Shown here in pieces: positions 1-5,051 of a DNA stretch of 6,715 bases. A model generated the notes under the pieces. That model did no database searches. It was not told the origin of the DNA and saw only the letters and a list, made by a program, of their open reading frames with translations. The translations under genes were made by a program, and so were the position numbers. The first letter of the stretch is position 1. Every line of letters begins with the position of its first letter. This DNA comes from Acidimicrobiaceae bacterium (lineage in GTDB: Bacteria; Actinomycetota; Acidimicrobiia; Acidimicrobiales; UBA8190). The stretch is from assembly GCA_003453695.1 (NCBI GenBank), contig DMNK01000024.1, forward strand, positions 1 to 6,715. The letters run 5' to 3'.

Positions 1-206
1 TCCAGCGCTTCCTGTCGCAGCCCTTCAACGTGGGCGAGGCGTTCACCGGGTTGAAGGGGGTCACGGTGCCGGTGACCGAGACCGTCGAGTCCTTCGAGGC
101 GCTGCTCCACGGAGAGCTCGACGACGTGCCCGAGCAGGCCTTCCTGAACGTGGGCGGGGCCGAGTCGGTGCTGGCCAAGGCCAAGACCCTCCAGGGCGCC
201 GAGTAG
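1..206 (+). CDS. atpD: F1F0 ATP synthase subunit beta, C-terminal end (partial)
   Basis: This is the last 68 codons, including the stop, of the catalytic beta subunit of the F1 sector, which makes ATP at the cytoplasmic face of the membrane. The reading frame begins at base 3 and ends with TAG at 204-206. The visible protein opens with [16 protein letters not shown], the conserved segment of the beta C-terminal helical domain, and continues with the usual PEQAF...VG stretch ([10 protein letters not shown]) and a short charged tail. The nucleotide-binding domain with its Walker motifs lies outside the window. Only 7 bp separate it from atpC, as expected for the end of an atp operon. Identification is by direct recognition of the family's C-terminal sequence; the rest of the gene is not seen. 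Confidence 0.96.
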   Translation, partial: QRFLSQPFNVGEAFTGLKGVTVPVTETVESFEALLHGELDDVPEQAFLNVGGAESVLAKAKTLQGAE

Positions 207-213
207 CCCGACC

Positions 214-648
214 GTGTCGTCCTTCCCGGCCAGCCTGGTCACCCCGGAGCGCACCGTCCTCGACACCGAGGTCCAGGCGGTGATGCTGCGCACGGTCGAC
301 GGCGAAGCGGCCTTCCTGCCCGGTCACACCGATCTCGTCGGGGCCCTGGTGCCGGGACCGGTGCGGTTCCAGGGCGAGGACGGCACCGAGGAACGCGCCG
401 CCGTCCACGGCGGGTTCGTCCAGGTGCATCCCGACCACGTGGTGGTCCTGGCCCCCATCGCCGAGCTTGAGGGCGAGATCGACCTGGACCGGGCCCGGCG
501 TGCCCTCGAGGAGGCCGACCAGGCGCTGGCCGAGCTGGGGACCGCCGCTGGTGAGGAAGAGGCGGGAGCAGGTCTGCGGCGCCTCGAGCTCGAAGACGCC
601 CGCCGCCGGGCCCAGTTGCGCATCGAGGTGGTCTCGCCGGGGAGCTGA
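214..648 (+). CDS. atpC: F1F0 ATP synthase subunit epsilon
   Basis: A 144-residue epsilon subunit, part of the central rotor stalk that couples proton flow to ATP synthesis and can inhibit ATP hydrolysis. Residues 1-85 match the N-terminal beta-sandwich: the GEAAFLPGHTDLVGAL segment (30-45) corresponds to the family's LPGH motif, and VHGGFVQV (64-71) to the conserved GGF strand. Residues 90-140 form the two-helix C-terminal domain, with a Glu/Gly/Ala-rich insertion (about 110-120) between helices that makes the protein somewhat longer than the roughly 120-residue mycobacterial form. GTG at 214 is the only sensible start; no strong Shine-Dalgarno precedes it, so translation is probably coupled to atpD, 7 bp upstream. 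It is the last atp gene here: the next gene faces it. Confidence 0.95.
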   Translation: MSSFPASLVTPERTVLDTEVQAVMLRTVDGEAAFLPGHTDLVGALVPGPVRFQGEDGTEERAAVHGGFVQVHPDHVVVLAPIAELEGEIDLDRARRALEEADQALAELGTAAGEEEAGAGLRRLELEDARRRAQLRIEVVSPGS

Positions 649-659
649 CGCTCCGTCGC

Positions 660-1472
660 TCAGCCCGGGCGCCGGGCGCGCACCCGATGGCGGACGGTGA
701 AGGGGACGCTGAACGACGGGTCGTCGAGGAGCGCCGTCATCTGGGCCAGCGCCACCTCGAAGGCCGGCTCGGCGATGCCGCCGGTGCGGATCATCTCGCT
801 CACCGATCCCAGTGTGTACCGCCAGAATGCCGCGTACGGCGTGCCGCCCACGAGCCGGTACTCGCTGACGTCGTCGCGCACCTCGGTCATGCCCAGGGAC
901 TCGAGAAGTCCGGCCAGGCCCCGGGCGAAGCGCCACGGGGCGGCGATGGGGACCATGACCTGGGCGAAGGGGCGGGGCGGGTCGGCGAGCTCCTGTGCGG
1001 GCGCGCCGTCGGTCTCCTCGAAGAACACCCACCCTCCCGGGCGCAGCGCCGACAGCGCCTCGGCCACCACCCGTTCGGGACACTCCAGATGCATGAGCAC
1101 CGACCGGGAGTGCACGAGGTCGAAGGAGTCCGGCGGCAACGCCAGGGTGCACAGATCCCCTTCCACCAGCCGCACGTTGGGGTGGGCGGTCTCGAGGGCC
1201 CGGAGCTGGGTGGTGTCGCGGTCGACAGCGGTCACCGAGCCTCCGCCGCCCACGTGTTCCGACAGCCACTGCACCATGGACCCGCCGCCGGCTCCGAGCT
1301 CGGCGCACTGCCAGCCCAGGCCGACGCCCAGTGCTTCGAACCCGGCGACGGTGGCCGGGTCGCTCAGCTGCTCGAGCAACTTCAGTCGCGTGCCCTCTCG
1401 ATCGCTCGAGTTGCGCAGCGGATAGCGCCCGGCGCCGCTGGCCGCGGTCCTGTCGGTGGTGCGGTCCGCCAT
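660..1472 (-). CDS. class I SAM-dependent methyltransferase, substrate unknown
   Basis: A 270-residue cytoplasmic protein with a Rossmann-type methyltransferase fold. In order: an N-terminal helical lead-in; SAM-binding motif I, ELGAGGGS (58-65); the acidic end of strand 2, AVDRD (82-86), expected to bind the ribose hydroxyls; the strand-4 region DSFDLVHSRSVLMHL (115-129); and LRPGGW (143-148), the turn typical of the UbiE/Methyltransf_11/25 class. The C-terminal part (about 170-270) is a helical substrate lid without a recognisable signature, so the acceptor cannot be named. ATG at 1472 is preferred; a TTG at 1481 would add three residues. Neither has a clear ribosome binding site. The stop is 11 bp from the atpC stop (convergent), and its start faces the PhzF-family gene a few bases away (divergent), which leaves almost no room for a conventional promoter. 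The family call is firm, the substrate is unknown. Confidence 0.88.
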   Translation of the reverse strand: MADRTTDRTAASGAGRYPLRNSSDREGTRLKLLEQLSDPATVAGFEALGVGLGWQCAELGAGGGSMVQWLSEHVGGGGSVTAVDRDTTQLRALETAHPNVRLVEGDLCTLALPPDSFDLVHSRSVLMHLECPERVVAEALSALRPGGWVFFEETDGAPAQELADPPRPFAQVMVPIAAPWRFARGLAGLLESLGMTEVRDDVSEYRLVGGTPYAAFWRYTLGSVSEMIRTGGIAEPAFEVALAQMTALLDDPSFSVPFTVRHRVRARRPG

Positions 1473-1483
1473 GGGCGGCAATC

Positions 1484-2281
1484 GTGTCAGACTCGCCCGT
1501 GTCTCGCGAGTCGACGGGGACCCTCGAGCTGACCGTGGTCGACGCCTTCGCCGACGGCCCCTTCACCGGCAACCCGGCGGCGGTGGCCGTGCTCGGCTCC
1601 TTCCCGGACGAAGCGCGCATGCAGCAGGTGGCCGCCGAGATGGCACTGGCCGAGACCGCCTACTGCGTCCCCCGGTCCGACGGCGACTTCGACCTGCGCT
1701 GGTTCACGCCGGTCGCCGAGGTCGCCCTGTGCGGGCACGCCACGCTGGCGACCGCGCACCTGCTCGGGGGCGCGCCCAGCTTCCACACCCGCAGCGGCAC
1801 GCTCGAATGCCGGGTGGAGGACGACGGCATGGTGCGCATGGACTTCCCCGCCGACCCGCCGGCGCCGTCCGAGATCCCGCCGGCGCTCGGCATCGCCGAC
1901 GTGCAGGCCTTCGCCCGCACCCGGGAGGACGTGCTCGTGGAATTGGCCGACGCCGGCGCCGTGCGCAGGTACGTTCCCGACCTGGCGGTCCTGGCCGGAC
2001 TGGGCACGCGCGGGGTCATCGTCACGGCGCCCGGCGACCGTCCTGACATCGACTGCGTGAGCCGGTTCTTCGCGCCCAACCTGGGGATCCCCGAGGATCC
2101 CGCTACCGGCTCCGCCCACTGCGCGCTGGCGGTGTGGTGGGGCGAGCGTGTGGGCCGGGAGCAGTTGGTGGGGGAGCAGGCGTCTGCGAGAGGAGCGACC
2201 GTGTACATGCGCCGCTGCGGTGACCGAGTCGAGCTGGGTGGTCGGGCGGTGACCATGTCACGGGTGACGATGCTGGCCTGA
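1484..2281 (+). CDS. PhzF-family isomerase/epimerase
   Basis: A 265-residue member of the PhzF/diaminopimelate-epimerase-like fold, which catalyses cofactor-free isomerisations by acid-base proton shuttling. Residues 14-36 hold the family opening (VDAF...FTGNPAAV). AETAY (56-60) carries the expected catalytic glutamate, E57, equivalent to Glu45 of Pseudomonas PhzF. FTPVAEVALCGHATLA (74-89) and DPATGSAH (205-212) are the two hallmark motifs lining the active site of the paired domains. It is slightly shorter than the roughly 280-300 residues usual in the family, mainly in the middle, with both domains still present. The start is uncertain: GTG 1484 (used here) or GTG 1499, which gives 260 residues; neither has a good Shine-Dalgarno. 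Longer upstream extensions lack family character and overlap the divergent methyltransferase. No phenazine genes are nearby, so a phenazine role is not implied; the physiological substrate is unknown. Confidence 0.9.
   Translation: MSDSPVSRESTGTLELTVVDAFADGPFTGNPAAVAVLGSFPDEARMQQVAAEMALAETAYCVPRSDGDFDLRWFTPVAEVALCGHATLATAHLLGGAPSFHTRSGTLECRVEDDGMVRMDFPADPPAPSEIPPALGIADVQAFARTREDVLVELADAGAVRRYVPDLAVLAGLGTRGVIVTAPGDRPDIDCVSRFFAPNLGIPEDPATGSAHCALAVWWGERVGREQLVGEQASARGATVYMRRCGDRVELGGRAVTMSRVTMLA
1490..1512. promoter_or_regulatory. perfect inverted repeat at the divergent gene junction
   Basis: GACTCGC at 1490-1496 and its exact reverse complement GCGAGTC at 1506-1512 are separated by 9 bases, a 16-bp centre-to-centre spacing that suits a dimeric DNA-binding protein. 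An 8-bp palindrome, CTCGCGAG, sits at 1503-1510. In addition, CGTGTC occurs at 1483-1488 and again at 1498-1503, exactly 15 bp apart, each containing one candidate GTG start of the PhzF-family gene. The element lies just upstream of the methyltransferase start (1472) and over the start of the PhzF-family gene. An operator role is inferred from position and symmetry only; no repressor gene is visible nearby, and short GC-rich dyads can arise by chance. Confidence 0.25.
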
Positions 2282-2286
2282 GAGCT

Positions 2287-2691
2287 ATGGTGCGCCCCAT
2301 GGGCAGCGACCAAGACTCCGAGCGGCTGGTTCGTGACTTCTGCGACGCCTTCGTGGCGCACGACGCCGAAGCGTTGCGTCCCTTCCTGGCCGACGACGTC
2401 GTGTACCACAACATCCCCATGGATGCCGTCGAGGGGGTGGATGCCACCATCGCCTTCCTGGCCGGGTTCCTCGCCATGTGCGACAAACTGGAGTTCGACA
2501 TCAGGCACCTGGTCGCTCGGGGAGACGTCGTACTCACGGAGCGGGTCGACACGTTCACGATTGGACAAGTGGTGGCGCCGCTGCCGGTCATGGGTGCGTT
2601 CGAGATCACCGGCGGGAAGATCAGTGCCTGGCGGGACTACTTCGACATGGCCCAGGTGACCAAGCTCTTCGCCTCGGAAGGCGCCGGCTGA
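2287..2691 (+). CDS. limonene-1,2-epoxide hydrolase family protein
   Basis: A 134-residue single-domain protein of the NTF2-like/SnoaL superfamily, closest by motif to limonene-1,2-epoxide hydrolase (LEH), which opens epoxides to diols in one step with an Asp-Arg-Asp triad. The Rhodococcus LEH catalytic set aligns completely: Y40 and N42 in VVYHNIP (Tyr53, Asn55), R86 and D88 in TERVD (Arg99, Asp101), and D117 in the WRDYFD motif (Asp132). Length is close to the 149-residue model enzyme, which has a longer N-terminus. ATG 2287 starts 5 bp after the PhzF-family stop; ATG 2299 (four residues shorter) is an alternative. The tight spacing suggests an operon with that gene. The natural substrate need not be limonene; no terpene genes are visible. 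Actinobacterial LEH-like proteins also include uncharacterised and steroid/lipid-epoxide hydrolases. Confidence 0.85.
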   Translation: MVRPMGSDQDSERLVRDFCDAFVAHDAEALRPFLADDVVYHNIPMDAVEGVDATIAFLAGFLAMCDKLEFDIRHLVARGDVVLTERVDTFTIGQVVAPLPVMGAFEITGGKISAWRDYFDMAQVTKLFASEGAG

Positions 2692-2744
2692 GGCTCATCC
2701 GGGTATAGATCGGCCACGGTCGCCTGCGGTCCGGGCGTCACCCC

Positions 2745-2773
2745 TGGTCAGAGGCCAACTTGCCCCGTAGACT
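2745..2773 (+). promoter_or_regulatory. candidate housekeeping-sigma promoter for the CBS gene
   Basis: TGGTCA at 2745-2750 (four of six matches to TTGACA) lies 17 bp from TAGACT at 2768-2773 (four of six matches to TATAAT, with the TA...T core kept). This predicts a transcript starting near 2780 with a leader of about 50 bases ahead of the GTG at 2833. It lies in the 141-bp gap 2692-2832, the longest gene-free stretch in the window. A TATAGA at 2704-2709 is a weaker alternative without a matching -35 box. The call is by eye from consensus only. Confidence 0.38.
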
Positions 2774-2781
2774 GGCGGCAG

Positions 2782-2797
2782 GCCGGCCCCGGCCGGC
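2782..2797. repeat. GC-rich inverted repeat in the CBS gene leader
   Basis: GCCGGCC (2782-2788) and GGCCGGC (2791-2797) form a perfect 7-bp inverted repeat around a CC centre, just downstream of the predicted transcription start. In RNA it would form a 6-bp GC stem with a four-base loop; in DNA it could be an operator overlapping +1. Such repeats are easier to meet by chance in GC-rich DNA, so a function is only inferred from its place. Confidence 0.3.
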
Positions 2798-2820
2798 GGT
2801 GTCGGGCCGGGCCATGGCAG

Positions 2821-2826
2821 AGGAGG
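2821..2826 (+). promoter_or_regulatory. strong ribosome binding site of the CBS gene
   Basis: AGGAGG, a full match to the anti-Shine-Dalgarno core, ends 6 bases before GTG 2833. It is the clearest ribosome binding site in the window. It fixes GTG 2833 as the start and argues against the out-of-frame ATG at 2814, which precedes it. Confidence 0.85.
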
Positions 2827-2832
2827 TCAGCG

Positions 2833-3264
2833 GTGCACATCTCGTCCCTGCTTTCCGAGAAGGGGTCGTCGGTGGTCACCATCACCGCCGATGCCACGGT
2901 GGCCGAGGCCGTCGACGAGCTGGAGAAGCACCGCATCGGGGCCATCGTGGTGTCGGGCGACGGCACCCACATCGACGGCATCCTGTCCGAGCGTGACGTG
3001 GTCCGGGCCTTGGGACACATCGGTGCGGAGCTGCTCGACCGGCCCGTGCGCACCATCATGACGGCGGTGGTGGTCACGGCGTCGCCCGACGACGAGGTCG
3101 ACTCCCTCATGGCGACCATGACGGACCACCGCGTGCGCCATGTGCCCATCGTCACCGACGGCACCCTGCGGGGCATCGTGAGCATCGGTGACGTCGTGAA
3201 GAGCCGCATCGGCGAGCTCGAGAAGGACCGCAAGGAACTGGTCGAGTACATCAACGCCCGCTGA
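2833..3264 (+). CDS. small protein with tandem CBS domains
   Basis: A 143-residue cytoplasmic protein made almost entirely of a Bateman module. CBS1 spans about residues 1-62 and ends in GILSERDVV (49-57); CBS2 spans about 70-126 and ends in GIVSIGDVV (114-122). The G-I-x-S-x-x-D-V turns are the usual adenine-nucleotide/ribose contact segments. The linker RTIMTAVVVTASPDD (73-87) is the standard IMT start of CBS2. A charged helix (126-143, ELEKDRKELVEYI) follows and resembles that of stand-alone actinobacterial CBS proteins. Such proteins bind AMP, ATP, NADH or SAM and act as energy or redox sensors, but no effector domain is attached, so partner and ligand are unknown. It is a single-gene unit with its own likely promoter and a strong ribosome binding site, converging on the next gene with 35 bp between stops. 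Confidence 0.9.
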   Translation: MHISSLLSEKGSSVVTITADATVAEAVDELEKHRIGAIVVSGDGTHIDGILSERDVVRALGHIGAELLDRPVRTIMTAVVVTASPDDEVDSLMATMTDHRVRHVPIVTDGTLRGIVSIGDVVKSRIGELEKDRKELVEYINAR

Positions 3265-3299
3265 TCCCGGCGTTCGGGGGCCGTTGGGCCGCATCGCCG

Positions 3300-5000
3300 T
3301 CAGGGCACGCAGTAGTTCGTGGCGGGGGGAGACGGGGAAGTGGACGGTGGCGCCACTGTGGGCACCACCTGCCCGGCTCCCCGGATCAGTTCGAAGAACT
3401 GGTCAGGGCGCACCACCACGTAATTCGGGCCGAGCTCGCTCATGACGGTCATGGCCGACGAGAAGCTCATTTGCCAGGTGTTGAGGGCGACGAACACGAA
3501 GTTCGGTCTGGTCGGGGCGGTTGCCGCCGTGAGGCGGATCCTCCCGACCGTGTCCGCCACGCAGCTGCCCCACACGGCGTGCGCCACCGGGACACCCTGG
3601 TCGAAGCTCACCGCTGGCGGATTGGGGATCGTCCATCCGAAGTAGTCGGTGAAGATCCCCGGAGGATGAAGGGTCCGGACGTAGTCGTCGATGACGGGTG
3701 GTGAGGGCGAGGATGCGTATCCGTTGTCGAGGATCCACGGCGTGGACAGGCCGGCCTGGTCCATGAGCGCTTGCGTCTGCCCCAGGTAGCCGCTCAGGTC
3801 GGCCTCCTCGCCTGGATAGGCATAGCCACCCCCGCTCGGACCGGCGAGGAGCACATCCTCGGGAGTCGTCGTGTCCACGTAATAGGCGTACAGATTGGGG
3901 GCGTAGACGTCGAGCCAGGGGGATATGGAGACACCCATCGGGATGTGCCCGTGCCCAGGGTCGCTCCACTGGTGATCGAGCATGTACTGCTCGTTGTAGC
4001 CCACGTTGTCGCCGTCACTGATCACGAACGTGACGTAGGTCTTGGTCGGGTCGGGGGCCTGTGGCCGGTCGTCCCAGGGGGGTGCCCGCACGCTCGGAGG
4101 AAAGGCAGCGTGCACGGTGAGGTTGGTGGAGAGGTCGGCCGGGATCAGGTACTTGCCCGACTCTGAGATCTCGCTCACCCCGGCTGGTTCGCAGACCGGG
4201 ATCCCCGTGCCGTCGGTGTGCTCGGTCGCGGAAAGGATCTCGTCGTCCAGGCACGGGTAGCCGAACACGGGGGTGAGCGGCGGGTAGCCCCGCAGGATCT
4301 GTTCGACGAGGGCCACGTCCAGCTCCGGGTCGGCCTGGAATGCAAAGCCCCTGCACGCCACGATGAGGTCGCGAAGCCCGTTACCGGTGCCGCCGATCCA
4401 TGCCAGGACGCGCGAGTCCGGGAAGCCGAAGTGGGTCATGGCCCAGGCATACGCCTGGTCCCGCCCGGTGAAGTGTTCGTTCCTGAGGTCGACTCTGATG
4501 GCCAGGTTGTACGGCGGCGCCAGGAGCTGAGCAGCCAGGGTGGGGCTGACCGGGAGGAGCCCGTCCGTGCCGGCGATCGTGGTGGCCACGTTCTCGGTGT
4601 CCACGGCGAGGCTGGGGTCCCACACCACGAGGCCCTTCACGTACGAGGCGAACCGAGTGAGCAACTCCGCCGGGGCCACGGTCTCCGTGGGCAGGGGCAC
4701 CGCACCCTTCGCCAACCACAGCCCGCTGGTGGTGTCGGATCCCTCGCCCTCCAGGTAGATCTGTGGTCCCGACCGGTTGACGATGCCCTGTAGAGCGGCG
4801 TACATGAGCTGTTCGTCCGAGGAGAGGCGACCCACATCGGCGACGTACAGAGTGGAGGGCATCTGTGACGACCTCGGGAAGCAGGGCTGGGGGCCCGGCG
4901 TCACGGAGACCGCCGGCCGCACGCCCCGATCCGACAAGGGAGCGACAGCGAACAACAGGGCGGCGGCCGCGGCCACCCACCGGACGATCCGCCTCGTCAC
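3300..5000 (-). CDS. secreted GxGYxYP-family putative glycoside hydrolase
   Basis: A 566-residue exported protein. Residues 1-25 look like a signal peptide: MTRRIVRW positive end, then an Ala/Leu/Val core to about residue 20; no lipobox is present. Residues about 45-300 correspond to the GxGYxYP N-terminal region and about 320-540 to the C-terminal catalytic-type region. The latter begins with the acidic ISDGDNVGYN segment (327-336) and contains the naming motif GGGYAYP at 390-396 (G390, G392, Y393, Y395, P396). RPDQFF (531-536) is near the end, and a Pro/Ser/Thr-rich tail (547-561) closes the protein. Six cysteines (40, 216, 250, 270, 480, 564) could form disulfides after export. The family is described as putative glycoside hydrolases, often near sugar-processing genes, but activity is poorly documented. 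GTG 5000 is the only start that keeps the charged signal-peptide end; a purine-rich AAGGGG sits 13 bases upstream. No transport or other sugar genes adjoin it; tesB lies 51 bp upstream. Confidence 0.83.
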   Translation of the reverse strand: MTRRIVRWVAAAAALLFAVAPLSDRGVRPAVSVTPGPQPCFPRSSQMPSTLYVADVGRLSSDEQLMYAALQGIVNRSGPQIYLEGEGSDTTSGLWLAKGAVPLPTETVAPAELLTRFASYVKGLVVWDPSLAVDTENVATTIAGTDGLLPVSPTLAAQLLAPPYNLAIRVDLRNEHFTGRDQAYAWAMTHFGFPDSRVLAWIGGTGNGLRDLIVACRGFAFQADPELDVALVEQILRGYPPLTPVFGYPCLDDEILSATEHTDGTGIPVCEPAGVSEISESGKYLIPADLSTNLTVHAAFPPSVRAPPWDDRPQAPDPTKTYVTFVISDGDNVGYNEQYMLDHQWSDPGHGHIPMGVSISPWLDVYAPNLYAYYVDTTTPEDVLLAGPSGGGYAYPGEEADLSGYLGQTQALMDQAGLSTPWILDNGYASSPSPPVIDDYVRTLHPPGIFTDYFGWTIPNPPAVSFDQGVPVAHAVWGSCVADTVGRIRLTAATAPTRPNFVFVALNTWQMSFSSAMTVMSELGPNYVVVRPDQFFELIRGAGQVVPTVAPPSTSPSPPATNYCVP

Positions 5001-5050
5001 GCGTCGATGGTATCCCCTTCCCGTCGACGATTCGACTCGCTGTCCTCCAT
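4997..5050 (-). other. possible 17-codon leader ORF before the GxGYxYP gene
   Basis: Between the tesB stop (TGA, 5054-5052) and the GxGYxYP start lies an ATG at 5050 opening 17 codons (MEDSESNRRREGDTIDA) that end in TGA at 4999-4997. This stop overlaps the downstream GTG start as GTGA, the arrangement typical of translational coupling. There is no well-spaced ribosome binding site; a GGAGA lies 14 bases upstream. It may instead be chance, since short ORFs are common in GC-rich DNA. Confidence 0.18.
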
Positions 5051-5051
5051 G

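Noticed and set aside
1331..1483. N-terminal extension of the PhzF-family protein to the upstream in-frame start at 1331
   Set aside because: The extra 51 residues are Arg/Trp/Cys-rich, antisense to the methyltransferase start, and PhzF proteins begin only a few residues before the VDAF strand.
687..1532. A 281-codon plus-strand frame opposite the methyltransferase
   Set aside because: The minus-strand frame holds a complete SAM-binding fold; this one shows low-complexity composition and no domain.
61..1620. A 519-codon open frame on the minus strand crossing atpD, atpC and the methyltransferase
   Set aside because: It is antisense to two clear ATP synthase genes, and its translation is Arg/Gly/Pro-rich without family motifs, the usual shadow of GC-rich coding DNA.
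1484..2281. Phenazine biosynthesis gene
   Set aside because: Only the PhzF fold is present; no other phz genes are in the window, and most family members are unrelated to phenazines.
3265..3299. Bidirectional terminator between the CBS and GxGYxYP genes
   Set aside because: Only 4-bp stems can be drawn (CCCG/CGGG at 3266-3278 and GGCC/GGCC at 3279-3290), with no U-run on either strand.
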